Source of the DNA: Cyanobacteria bacterium M_surface_10_m2_179
GTDB taxonomy: Bacteria > Cyanobacteriota > Cyanobacteriia > PCC-6307 > Cyanobiaceae
NCBI GenBank assembly: GCA_016882545.1
Contig: VGPW01000009.1
Coordinates: 1-36,829 of the forward strand
Direction of reading: 5' to 3'
Length of the DNA: 36,829 nt
The notes beneath the pieces were generated by a model, which was not told the DNA's origin, ran no database searches, and saw nothing but the letters and a program-made list of their open reading frames with translations. The translations under genes were made by a program, and so were the position numbers. Shown here one piece after another: positions 19,736-28,709 of this stretch. The number at the start of each line of letters is the position of its first letter. Position 1 is the first letter of the stretch.

Positions 19736-20728
19736 ATGAGCTTCTCGAGCAGCTTCGGAACCACCGGACGCCCCGCCGGACGCCCCACCGTGCCGCCCAT
19801 GGAGGTGCGTCTCACTCGCAACGGCATCCACGAATCGCTGCATCGCGTGCATGCGGTGGTGTGCGACCAGCGCGGACGGGTGTTGATGCGAGCCGGCGAC
19901 CCGCAGCAGCTGAGCTTCATCCGCTCAGCCCTGAAACCCTTCCAGGCCCAGGTGTTCGTGAGCAGCGGCGCTGCCGATCAGGGCAACCACGATGAACGCG
20001 CCCTGGCCATCGCCTGCGCCTCCCACGCCGGCGAAGCCGATCAGGCCCGCGAGGCCTTCAAGATCCTATGGAAATCGGATCTGGAAACCGAACAGCTGCA
20101 GTGCCCGGTGCCCTCCGGCCGGACCAGCCCGCTGGAGCACAACTGCTCGGGCAAACACGCCGCCTTCCTGGCCACCTGCAAGCGCATGCAATGGCCGCTG
20201 GAGGGCTACCTGCAGCTCGACCACCCCTTGCAGCAACAGGTGCTCAAGCGCGTCGGTGAACTGCTGGGCATGCCTGCGGCCGAGCTGCTGGCCGCCCGCG
20301 ATGACTGCGGCGCCCCCACCCTGCAGCTGCAGCTGGCCCAGATGGCGCTGCTCTTCGCTCACCTCGGCGCCAGTGAGCAGCCTGAGCTGGAGCGCCTGAG
20401 CCGGGCGATGCTCGCCCACCCCGAGCTGGTGGCCGGCGAAGGCCGCTTCGACACGGTGGTGATGCGCAGCGCCCACGGTCAGGTGCTGAGCAAGGGCGGC
20501 GCTGAGGGCATCCAGTGCCTCAGCCGCGTGGGTGAAGGGCTTGGCCTGGCGATCAAGGTGGAAGACGGCGCCAGCCGCGCCAAGCACGCCGTAGCCCTCC
20601 ACCTGATGCAGCAGCTGGAATGGCTCACCCCCGCCACGCTCGATGCACTGGCGTTGCAGTTCCTCCACCCCAACGAGGGCGTGAAACTCGAGGTGAGCGG
20701 CGAGCTGCGCTTCGACAACGGCCGCTGA
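19736..20728 (+). CDS. Asparaginase (L-asparaginase II-like)
   Basis: EVRLTRNGIHESLHRVHAVVCDQRGRVLMRAGDPQQLSFIRSALKPFQAQVFVSSGAAD..NCSGKHAAFLATCKRMQWPLEGYLQLDHPLQQ. Confidence 0.92.
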   Translation: MSFSSSFGTTGRPAGRPTVPPMEVRLTRNGIHESLHRVHAVVCDQRGRVLMRAGDPQQLSFIRSALKPFQAQVFVSSGAADQGNHDERALAIACASHAGEADQAREAFKILWKSDLETEQLQCPVPSGRTSPLEHNCSGKHAAFLATCKRMQWPLEGYLQLDHPLQQQVLKRVGELLGMPAAELLAARDDCGAPTLQLQLAQMALLFAHLGASEQPELERLSRAMLAHPELVAGEGRFDTVVMRSAHGQVLSKGGAEGIQCLSRVGEGLGLAIKVEDGASRAKHAVALHLMQQLEWLTPATLDALALQFLHPNEGVKLEVSGELRFDNGR

Positions 20729-20942
20729 ACCCAGCCCAACAGGCGCTTGACGCCAACGAGGCGGGTTGTGCTCGCGCAACTGTCCGGGAGTGGGACCACT
20801 TTTTGACGAGTGTGGTCGCACCCTTGGACAGCCCAGCGAGAGGTGCAGCGCCATGCACGCATGGGCTGTGCACGCGGGGCTTTGCACCCAGCGCCATGCC
20901 TAAGGCCCAGTTCAGAGTGTTCTGACTCAGAGAGGCCTGCGA

Positions 20943-21638
20943 TCAGATGCCGGCGGTATCGCGCTCGAATTGATCAGCCGCCGCCAGGGTGGGCTCCACA
21001 GCGAACAGGGCCTCGGCGATGGAGGGGCTGATGGTGAATGTGTCGAGGCCTTCGGAGGCCAGGCGCGCCAGATCGTCGGGGGAGCGCAGGCTGGCCACCA
21101 GGAGGCGCAGGGATGAAGCCTGTGCAGCGGCGGATGTGTTCGCCCTATTCACCGTGTTCGCCTTGTTAACCGTGTCCACGATTCGTTGCATGCTGATCAG
21201 TTCGGCATGGCCATCGCGGCCCTGATCGCTGATGCGGCCGAGGTAGGGCGCGATGTAATCGGCCCCAAGGGCTGCCGCCAGCAGCACCTGAGCGGGTTCG
21301 TAGCAGGCGGTGAAGGTGACAGGAATTGCTTCGGCGATGAGCGCGCGCGCCGCCGCTGCACCGGGCCGGGTGATCGGCAGCTTCACCCAGATGCGTCCGG
21401 GGGCTAGCTGGGCCAGGGCGCGGCCGCAGGCGAGCAGGTCCGCTCCCCAGGCTTGAAGATGCAGCTCCTGCACGCCGTGCTCCAGTGCCTGCGCCGCGAG
21501 AGCCGCAAGCTGATCGAGGCGGCAGGGCTGGGCGGCTCGCCGCAGCAGGGTTGGGTTGGTGGTGACGCCGCGAAACAGGCCCGTGGGCAGCCACTCGGCC
21601 CAGCTGAGCGGATCAGCACTGTCGAGCAACAAACGCAC
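20943..21638 (-). CDS. Transaldolase / fructose-6-phosphate aldolase-like protein
   Basis: MRLLLDSADPLSWAEWLPTGLFRGVTTNPTLLRRA..RIWVKLPITRPGAAAARALI..VTFTACYEPAQVLLAAALGADYIAPYLGRI. Confidence 0.9.
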   Translation of the reverse strand: MRLLLDSADPLSWAEWLPTGLFRGVTTNPTLLRRAAQPCRLDQLAALAAQALEHGVQELHLQAWGADLLACGRALAQLAPGRIWVKLPITRPGAAAARALIAEAIPVTFTACYEPAQVLLAAALGADYIAPYLGRISDQGRDGHAELISMQRIVDTVNKANTVNRANTSAAAQASSLRLLVASLRSPDDLARLASEGLDTFTISPSIAEALFAVEPTLAAADQFERDTAGI

Positions 21639-21693
21639 AGCCTTCGGCAGCGGGGATCACACCCCATGCTGCCGTGTATGATTTTGGGGACGA

Positions 21694-21770
<77 letters not shown>

Positions 21771-21774
21771 AACC

Positions 21775-21813
21775 AAAAGCCCCGGCGATCACCCTGATCA
21801 GCCGGGGCTTTTT
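21775..21813 (+). terminator. Rho-independent terminator after tRNA-fMet
   Basis: AAAAGCCCCGGC-N14-GCCGGGGCTTTTT. Confidence 0.88.
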
Positions 21814-21854
21814 GATGTTTTTCGTTCAGCCCAGTTTGGCTGTAGAGGCCCTGG

Positions 21855-22103
21855 ATGGCTGAGGCTTCCGGTTCCACAAAGACTCCCCCTGTTGTGACCA
21901 CCCAACCGCCCAACACCCATTCCGCCGCTTCGCCGATGGACAGCGCCGCCCAGTCGTTGAGCACCAAGGCCGCCACCACCCACCCGCTGATCCTGGCGGC
22001 GGCACTGGTCTGGCTGAGCGTGGATCTGATCGGCGATGGCCTGCTGGCCGTGCGCAGCCTGCTGATGAGCGTCACCAGCGACCGCAACGTCACTCCCTCC
22101 TGA
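21855..22103 (+). CDS. Small single-TM protein translationally coupled to GMC oxidoreductase
   Basis: 82-aa ORF with C-terminal hydrophobic HPLILAAALVWLSVDLIGDGLLAV; TGA overlaps ATG of next gene (TGATG). Confidence 0.65.
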   Translation: MAEASGSTKTPPVVTTQPPNTHSAASPMDSAAQSLSTKAATTHPLILAAALVWLSVDLIGDGLLAVRSLLMSVTSDRNVTPS

Positions 22104-23734
22104 TGGCCGACGCGATCGTGGTGGGCAGCGGAGCCAGCGGCGGCGTCGCGGCCCTGACGCTGGCCCAGGCCGGTCTGCAGGTGTTGGTGCTGGAGGCCGG
22201 CCCTGAGCTGAGTGCCCCGCGCGCCTTCGGCAGCGAGCCCCGCAACAGCCTCAAACGGCTGGGGGCCGTGAGCAGCGGCCGTCAGCGTCTCGCCGCCCAG
22301 CACCCCGGCTACTGGAAAGCCAACCCCGATCTCTACGTTGACGAGTGGCAGAACCCTTACAGCACCCCGGAGGGGCAACCCTTTCTATGGACCCGTGGCC
22401 GCCAGGTGGGCGGCAAAAGTCTCACCTGGGGCGGCATCACGCTGCGGCTCTCCGATGCCGAATTTGAGGCGGCCGCGCGCGATGGCCACGGCACCAGCTG
22501 GCCGATCCGCCATGCCGATCTGGCGCCCTATTACGAGCGGCTGGAGGCGCTGCTGCAGATCCACGGGCAGTGCGATGGCCTGCACCAACTGCCAGATCCC
22601 ACGGGAGCCCCAAGGCCAGCCCTGCCGCTGACACCGGCCGAGCAACACCTGCAGCGCTGCATCCGCCGCGATCTCGATCTGCCGCTGATCCCCTCGCGAG
22701 GCTTTGCGCTGCGCCGGAGCAGCGAGGGACCCTGGCCACGCTCCTGCTCCCAGGGGGGAGCGCTGAAAGCGGCTCTGGCCACCGGCAGGGTGCAGCTGCA
22801 GAGCGAGGCGGTGGTGAGCCACGTGGAGGTGGATCGCCGCAGCGGACGAGCCAGCGCGGTGGAGTGGGTGGAGGGCCGCAGCCGGCAGCGCCGGCGCAGC
22901 GAAGCAGCCCTGGTGGTGTTGTGCGCCTCCACGATCGAAAGCCTGCGGCTGTTGCTTCACTCCCAGCAGGTGGGAGGCCTGGAGGAGGTGAGCGGTCGGC
23001 TGGGCCAGGGGCTGATGGATCACGTGTCGGCCAGCTGCTTCTTCGCGCTGCCCGAGCAACCGTCACCGGGGGCCACGGAGCTCTCGGGAGCCGGCAGTTG
23101 CTTCATCCCCAACACCGTGAACCTCGGGGACGGCAGCACCAGCCCCGACTTCCTGCGGGGCTATGGCCTCTGGTGCGGCATCCAGCGCTTCGATCCCCCG
23201 CAACTGCTCAAGCGCCAGCGCCAAGCGGCGGTGGGCTTCCTGATCGGCCATGGCGAGGTGTTGAGCCGTCCTGAAAACCGGGTGAGCCTGCATCCGCAGC
23301 GCCGCGACGCCTGGGGGATTCCCATCGCCCACATCGATTGCCGCTGGAGCGCCAACGAGTTCCGGATGGTTCAGCACATGCAGCAGCGCATGCAGGCGGT
23401 GGTGGCCAGTGGCGGCGGGCAGATCGCGCCGCTGGCGGATCTGTTCGTGATGCCGCTGATCGAGCCGCTGGTGCGGGGCAGCCTGGCGATGGCACCCGGG
23501 GCCGCTCCGCCCGGCTACTACATCCACGAACTGGGCGGTGCCCCGATGGGCAACGCCGAGACCGATGGGGTGCTCAATCGCTGGAACCAGCTCTGGCGGA
23601 CGCCCAACCTGCTGGTGTGCGACGGCAGCTCCTGGCCGAGCGCCGGCTGGCAAAGCCCCACGCTCACCACCATGGCCCTGAGCTGGCGGGCCTGTGAGCA
23701 CGCTGCGGCTGCCTTGAAACGCGGTGAGCTTTAG
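22103..23734 (+). CDS. GMC family oxidoreductase
   Basis: ADAIVVGSGASGGVAALTLAQAGLQVLVLEAGPELS; GGKSLTWGG; C-terminal LLVCDGSSWPSAGWQSPTLTTMALSWRACEHAA. Confidence 0.93.
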   Translation: MADAIVVGSGASGGVAALTLAQAGLQVLVLEAGPELSAPRAFGSEPRNSLKRLGAVSSGRQRLAAQHPGYWKANPDLYVDEWQNPYSTPEGQPFLWTRGRQVGGKSLTWGGITLRLSDAEFEAAARDGHGTSWPIRHADLAPYYERLEALLQIHGQCDGLHQLPDPTGAPRPALPLTPAEQHLQRCIRRDLDLPLIPSRGFALRRSSEGPWPRSCSQGGALKAALATGRVQLQSEAVVSHVEVDRRSGRASAVEWVEGRSRQRRRSEAALVVLCASTIESLRLLLHSQQVGGLEEVSGRLGQGLMDHVSASCFFALPEQPSPGATELSGAGSCFIPNTVNLGDGSTSPDFLRGYGLWCGIQRFDPPQLLKRQRQAAVGFLIGHGEVLSRPENRVSLHPQRRDAWGIPIAHIDCRWSANEFRMVQHMQQRMQAVVASGGGQIAPLADLFVMPLIEPLVRGSLAMAPGAAPPGYYIHELGGAPMGNAETDGVLNRWNQLWRTPNLLVCDGSSWPSAGWQSPTLTTMALSWRACEHAAAALKRGEL

Positions 23735-23840
23735 CTGACGCAGCAGCCGATTTGGTGTCAACCACCACATCAGCCCCGAGCCGTGCCCCGCACACTGTGC
23801 AAGCGACCTTTCAACGGGTCGGGCAAGGGAGAAACTCAAG

Positions 23841-23867
23841 GCGGGAGCTAGGCACTCCCGCTTTTTT
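23841..23867 (+). terminator. Rho-independent terminator
   Basis: GCGGGAG-CTAGGCA-CTCCCGC-TTTTTT. Confidence 0.85.
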
Positions 23868-23889
23868 ATGTGCGGCTACGGCAGCGCAA

Positions 23890-24231
23890 TCACTCGCCGG
23901 GCTTCATGAACAAGCCGTTGAGATAGTGCTGCGCCACGCAGCGATCACTGCAGCCGTTCTGGAACAGAAACCCGGCGAGGGCTGAAGTGATCACCCGGTA
24001 TTGATCCCACTCGGGGCGGTTACTGAGGAAGGCACGCATGCCATCAAAGAGGGCTTCCGGCACCTCGGCCTCCAGGCTGATCCGAGCAGCGCTGGCAGCG
24101 TCCTGCTGCTCCAGGCAACGGTTGAGGTGATCACGTGCCCCACTGGCAGCCGCCAGCTCCGGCGTGACCTGTTCCAGTTGCGTCTGCTGCTCGGACTCCA
24201 AGCGTTCTCCTTTCGCCAGTGCAGCCAGCAA
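23890..24231 (-). CDS. DUF2811-like protein
   Basis: SLEAEVPEALFDGMRAFLSNRPEWDQYRVITSALAGFLFQNGCSDRCVAQHYLNGLFMKPGE. Confidence 0.8.
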   Translation of the reverse strand: MLAALAKGERLESEQQTQLEQVTPELAAASGARDHLNRCLEQQDAASAARISLEAEVPEALFDGMRAFLSNRPEWDQYRVITSALAGFLFQNGCSDRCVAQHYLNGLFMKPGE

Positions 24232-24567
24232 GCCACAGCAAGCGGGTCTGCGTCAAAGGCGCTTCACCTGGGCAAACCCATCGCGAGACACGCCGAGATC
24301 GCCACTGCGGCAACGGGGTTCGCGGCACTCGTCTCCGGAATGGGGATGGTTTTTAGCCAGCCCCCGAGAGGTGTCAAGCGCACGATGAACCAAATGCCGC
24401 AATCCACAGCTATCCGCCAACCCCACGAAGCCACCTGATTCACCTGTGGAAAACAGCACCAGCAACTGGGGAAAGCGACCCATCCCTGGGGATTGCCCGA
24501 AACGATCAGCAGGGCTTATGACCGCGTGTCTCGTGCGACCCGGCCGCAACAGAGACGGGTGAGCGGC

Positions 24568-25764
24568 TCAAATCCCCGGGTTGTCTTCCGGTTTCTGCCG
24601 GGGTTTGTAAAGCGTGCGCGGTCCCAGCGGATGGTTGGCGTGGGGATAGGGCGCGTGGGAATGGCTGTGATCGTGGGAATGGCTCTGATCGTGGCCGTGG
24701 TCATGCCCGTGGCTGTGATCGTGAGCGTGATCGTGACCGTGGGACTGCCCCAAGGGAATCGGAATGCCGTCGGGCTGGCAGGCGCCCGTGCACTCGTGTT
24801 CGCAAAGGGTGCAGGCCTCCACCAGACCTTCCACGTGGTGGTGATGGCTCGCCTGGGGGGCGCCTACCTCGGTTTCAAAGCCCAGCACCTGGGCGCGGTA
24901 TTTGCAGAGGGAGCAGTTCATCTGCGTCTCACCGCGCACAACCTCCTGAACGCGCTCCAGGAAGGTGTTGATCACCAGCGGGTGATCGCCGAGGTAGCTG
25001 GCCTCCACAAACTCCAGCTCGGGGTGGTCGGCGGCCACCAGCTGGGTGTGCTGGCGGATGCGACTCACCAACACCCCGGAGAACAGGAAATAGGGAAACA
25101 CCACGATGCGGCGGAAGCCGAGCTTCACCGCGTGGCGCAGGCCCGGCTCCACCAAGGGGAAGGTGACACCGGAATACACGGTTTCACCCCAGCCAAACCC
25201 GAAGCCCTCCACCAACATCCGCGCCACCTTCGACACGTTGGAGTTGGCATCGGGATCCGAGGATCCGCGCCCCACCACCACCATCAACGTGTCGCTGAGC
25301 GGCACCGCTGCCTCCCCGCGGGTGGCTGCGGCCGCATCAGAGGCATCGAGCGCCTCGCGGATGCGGGCACCGGCGGCCTGGATCATGCTCAGATCCACCC
25401 CCAGCTCGCGGCCGTAATCGATGCGCAGGCCAGTTTCAGCGCTGTAGGTGTTCAACACCGAGGGGATGTCGTTCTTGGCGTGGCCGGCGGCGAACAACAT
25501 CCCAGGCACCGCCAACACCCGCTTCACCCCCTGGGCCCGCAAGCTCTCGAGGCCATCGCGCAGGATCGGCCGCGCGAACTCCAGATAGCCGTAGTCCACC
25601 GGCACTCCGGGCAGCTTGGCCCGCAAGCCCTCGGCCAGCTGGGCGAACTCACTCACCGCCTGGCGGTTGCGGCTGCCATGGCCGCAGATCAACACCCCGA
25701 TCGGGCCGCCCTCAACATCAGTCAGGGCGGCGTTGAAATCAAGCTGCGGCGGGGGGTTGCTCAT
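24568..25764 (-). CDS. Sirohydrochlorin chelatase (CbiX-like) with Cys motif and His-rich C-terminal tail
   Basis: GPIGVLICGHGSRNRQAVSEFAQLAEGLRAKLPGVPVDYGYLEFARPILRDGLESL..; tail GHDHAHDHSHGHDHGHDQSHSHDHSHSHAPYPHANH. Confidence 0.9.
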   Translation of the reverse strand: MSNPPPQLDFNAALTDVEGGPIGVLICGHGSRNRQAVSEFAQLAEGLRAKLPGVPVDYGYLEFARPILRDGLESLRAQGVKRVLAVPGMLFAAGHAKNDIPSVLNTYSAETGLRIDYGRELGVDLSMIQAAGARIREALDASDAAAATRGEAAVPLSDTLMVVVGRGSSDPDANSNVSKVARMLVEGFGFGWGETVYSGVTFPLVEPGLRHAVKLGFRRIVVFPYFLFSGVLVSRIRQHTQLVAADHPELEFVEASYLGDHPLVINTFLERVQEVVRGETQMNCSLCKYRAQVLGFETEVGAPQASHHHHVEGLVEACTLCEHECTGACQPDGIPIPLGQSHGHDHAHDHSHGHDHGHDQSHSHDHSHSHAPYPHANHPLGPRTLYKPRQKPEDNPGI

Positions 25765-25805
25765 GGGAGGTGATTCCTGATCCGACCCTATTGCCAAGAC
25801 CTAGG

Positions 25806-26492
25806 GTGCCCCCAGAGAACAATCCACGCGTGCTGAAGAGCGAGAACAACCGAGCTGGCGAACTCAAAGAGCTGGGCTGGAGCGCTGAAGACGTGCGCCG
25901 CTACGAGGAGCTCTGGGAATACCGGCAGCGCTGGGGGGCGATCAACCTGGAGCGCGACGACCGCCAGTTCCTGCGCAAGGCCGAGGCGGCCCTGCCCAAG
26001 ATCGTGGCCAAGGGATCCGAGAAGAAGCGCACCCAGGACAAGTCGCACTACCGCTGGTTGGCCTTCTATCTCGAGGCCATGCAGGCTGCGCCCATCCATG
26101 AAGACGAGGCGGGGGCCTGGCCGATCGTGCTGCAGGAGGAACTGCGCACCATCGATTACTACGAGCCGGTGCTCGGCCTGCCCGACACCCTCAAGGCCAA
26201 GGAGCTGCTGCCGATCCGCGAGCGTTTGGTGGCCCAGGCGGCCGCCACGGGCCGCAGCACCAGCTTCGATTTCGTGGCACCGCTGGACGAGCTCAAGCAG
26301 CGCGAGAAGGTGAGCTGGAAACCGCTGCGCGGGGAGGGCAACACCGACACCTCCTATCCGGTGCTGAGCGCCGATGCCGCGGAAGCCTTCCGCAATGAGG
26401 TGCGCGCCACGATCACCAGCGCCATCCGTGAGCTGTTCCCCTCCCTGAAGGACACCGACAAGCCCGCACCACCAGCTGACTGGATGCCTTAA
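25806..26492 (+). CDS. Conserved cyanobacterial hypothetical protein
   Basis: VPPENNPRVLKSENNRAGELKELGWSAEDVRRYEELWEYRQRWGAINLERDDRQFLRKAEAALPKI..; GTG start; clean coding character. Confidence 0.75.
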   Translation: MPPENNPRVLKSENNRAGELKELGWSAEDVRRYEELWEYRQRWGAINLERDDRQFLRKAEAALPKIVAKGSEKKRTQDKSHYRWLAFYLEAMQAAPIHEDEAGAWPIVLQEELRTIDYYEPVLGLPDTLKAKELLPIRERLVAQAAATGRSTSFDFVAPLDELKQREKVSWKPLRGEGNTDTSYPVLSADAAEAFRNEVRATITSAIRELFPSLKDTDKPAPPADWMP

Positions 26493-26584
26493 CGCAGCAG
26501 GCGCAGCCACGCCCACCAGATCAGCACCACAGGCACCACCGCCAGCGCCAACACCTGCACCGCCTGCACTTGCTCGGGATTCAT
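26489..26584 (-). CDS. 31-aa hydrophobic microprotein (single TM)
   Basis: Reverse strand reads MNPEQVQAVQVLALAVVPVVLIWWAWLRLLR*; its TAA overlaps the TAA of the convergent gene. Below the ORF-track length cut-off. Confidence 0.6.
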   Translation of the reverse strand: MNPEQVQAVQVLALAVVPVVLIWWAWLRLLR

Positions 26585-26596
26585 CAGCGGGCGTGG

Positions 26597-26860
26597 TCAG
26601 GCGGCTTGATGGCGGCTGCTCACCAGTTCACCGGTGCAGGCCACCGGCAGCAGGCTGGAGCGGCCGCCCACATACCAGGCCTCCACGAGGGCGCGGCTGG
26701 AGCCGGGGTTGAGCGCACCGGCCAGCAGCCAGAGCTCGTCATGGAGCACCTGGGTTTGATCAGGCGTTCCCACATACCAGGGCGCTTCCGGATCCACCGA
26801 CAGCTCTTCGTGGAGCAGCAACAAAGCCTCCAGAACGTTGGCCGCGAGCTCGGGTGTCAT
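26597..26860 (-). CDS. Small hypothetical protein
   Basis: MTPELAANVLEALLLLHEELSVDPEAPWYVGTPDQTQVLHDELWLLAGALNPGSSRALVEAWYVGGRSSLLPVACTGELVSSRHQAA. Confidence 0.55.
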   Translation of the reverse strand: MTPELAANVLEALLLLHEELSVDPEAPWYVGTPDQTQVLHDELWLLAGALNPGSSRALVEAWYVGGRSSLLPVACTGELVSSRHQAA

Positions 26861-27480
26861 CACAACGGAAGAACCACCATCCACGCACGCCGCGGCGCCC
26901 CAAAGCAAGGCGGCCGGCTCACAAAAAAGCAGGGTCACCAACCCTGCCTCATCTCCCGTGGAGTCTTGCCCCTCAACACCACGCTATCGAGCGCGAGCAG
27001 ACCCACCAGAGCAGGGGCCGAATCAACAGGAACGCTCAAGAAGTTTGTGGCCATCACCCAGGTCGACCAGCCAGGTCGGCATTCGGTCAAGTGGGTTCAG
27101 GCACCACATCAGCTGCAGATCGTGATTGCTTGCTCCGCTGGCGCGAACGATCAGCACCCCTGAAGACCCGCCGATCCCGCAGGCCCGCGGCACTTTTCCA
27201 CAGGTTTTCCCCATGGGTCCAGCGGCAGACTCAAGCCGTCAACTGAGCCTTCAGGATCTCTTCTGGAAAAGCGCTAACGGCTTGACAAGACTCCGCAGCG
27301 GCCCTGCGCACCGATCTCGAGCGCCTGCTTCACGCCAACAAAGCACTGCAGCGCAATGGATCTCAGCAACAGCGCACCGACACGGCACCCTAAAACCCAC
27401 TTTTGACTACAGGCCAGTTGCCGTGCGCTGATGGGCGGGTGAACGCGACGAGGTGCTGGTTGGCCGAGATTCCTGATGCA

Positions 27481-27702
27481 ATGGCTCCGCACGTGAGTGT
27501 GGAAAACCAAATCCCGGCCGATCTCTTTCAGGCGATGGTGGTGTTCATCGAGCAGCACCCCCAATGGGACCAATACCGACTCATGCAGTCGGCCTTGGCG
27601 GGGTTTCTGTTTCAACAGGGATGCCAGGCCCAACCGGTGGTGCGCCACTACCTCGATGGCCTGTTTCGCAAACCCGAATCAGCGCCTCCTTGCTGCAAGT
27701 GA
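27481..27702 (+). CDS. DUF2811-like protein (paralog of 23890-24231)
   Basis: MAPHVSVENQIPADLFQAMVVFIEQHPQWDQYRLMQSALAGFLFQQGCQAQPVVRHYLDGLFRKPESA. Confidence 0.8.
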   Translation: MAPHVSVENQIPADLFQAMVVFIEQHPQWDQYRLMQSALAGFLFQQGCQAQPVVRHYLDGLFRKPESAPPCCK

Positions 27703-27762
27703 GCTGAAAGCCATGGTGCACGTGGACGTGCTTCCTAGGACCTGGGTATCGAGGAGCTCGTG

Positions 27763-27975
27763 ATGACACACCACGCATCAACCGTCAGCAGCAGCAGCAC
27801 CCAGGAGATCGCCCTGCAGATGATTGCCAGCGCCGCGCGGGTACTGCTGATGATCGGCACCGCCGTGCTCGTGGGTGAAGTGGCGGCAGGTCCCGCCCGC
27901 CGCCTGCTCGCGGCGCGACGCACCGGCCATGCCTCAGAGGAGGCTGCATTGGAATCAGCCCAGGTTGAATCCTGA
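27763..27975 (+). CDS. Small hydrophobic hypothetical protein
   Basis: MTHHASTVSSSSTQEIALQMIASAARVLLMIGTAVLVGEVAAGPARRLLAARR. Confidence 0.5.
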   Translation: MTHHASTVSSSSTQEIALQMIASAARVLLMIGTAVLVGEVAAGPARRLLAARRTGHASEEAALESAQVES

Positions 27976-28112
27976 GGCGAACCTCTGCTGGATCGGGAAC
28001 ACTGCCGCAAGTCCCAATGGGATCTCGTCTGCGGCTCAGCTCCGCTTCTGCCAGATTCGCTCCAGGCTTCGGCGGAATTCGCGCTCACTCAGCGGCTTGG
28101 GATCTCCTGCCC

Positions 28113-28307
28113 TCAACGTGTCGACGCCCAACGCAGCGCCGCAGCGCCAATGGCGATACCCACCATGGTGTTCCAAAGCAGGGAATCTCGCCTGGTCAGG
28201 CGCTGCAGAACCCGTGGCAGCGGCTGATCACGCCTGCTCAAAACGGTCGTGGTGATGAGCAGTTAGACGATCGGGATCCCGAGCGCGATCAACAATTCCC
28301 GGCTCAT
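28113..28307 (-). pseudogene. Small membrane protein ORF interrupted by in-frame TAA
   Basis: Reverse strand: MSRELLIALGIPIV*LLITTTVLSRRDQPLPRVLQRLTRRDSLLWNTMVGIAIGAAALRWASTR*. Confidence 0.45.
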
Positions 28308-28547
28308 CCAACCTGCCCGCTTCCGTTTTGACAGTAAGGGCGTACGCCCACGACTGATCATTCAGCTGGCTCCTTGGAGAGCCGCTCCTGCTGCAAAGAG
28401 ATCGAATGCAAGCTCCAGGCACGCCAGAGCTGCGTTAGCAAAGCGGGGTGGCCAGCTACAGCGTGGGGGCTTTTTGCTGCAGCCCTACAGCGCAGAGACG
28501 TACAACGCCCGGTGCATGGCTACGACCCAGGAAACCACCCCAAACGC

Positions 28548-28709
28548 ATGGGCTTGCTCTACGACCTGATCATCGCGGCAGAAGACGGCACCACCACCAT
28601 TCAGGTGGAAGCCAACAGCAAAGAAGAAGCGCTCGAGAGTGTTCAGGAGCTGTATCCCGGTTGCCGGTTGGCACTGGTGAGCCCAGAGCCGGGGAAGCAG
28701 CAGGGCTGA
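28548..28709 (+). CDS. Small hypothetical protein
   Basis: MGLLYDLIIAAEDGTTTIQVEANSKEEALESVQELYPGCRLALVSPEPGKQQG. Confidence 0.55.
   Translation: MGLLYDLIIAAEDGTTTIQVEANSKEEALESVQELYPGCRLALVSPEPGKQQG

Noticed and set aside
24631-24746. Short repeats considered as a CRISPR array or minisatellite
   Set aside because: They are degenerate His/Asp codons inside a coding frame; no spacers or constant repeat.
24493-25773. 426-aa forward ORF with hydrophobic VIVGMALIVAVVMPVAVIVSVIVTVG stretch
   Set aside because: Antisense of the cbiX-type gene; the hydrophobic run is the complement of the His-Asp repeat.
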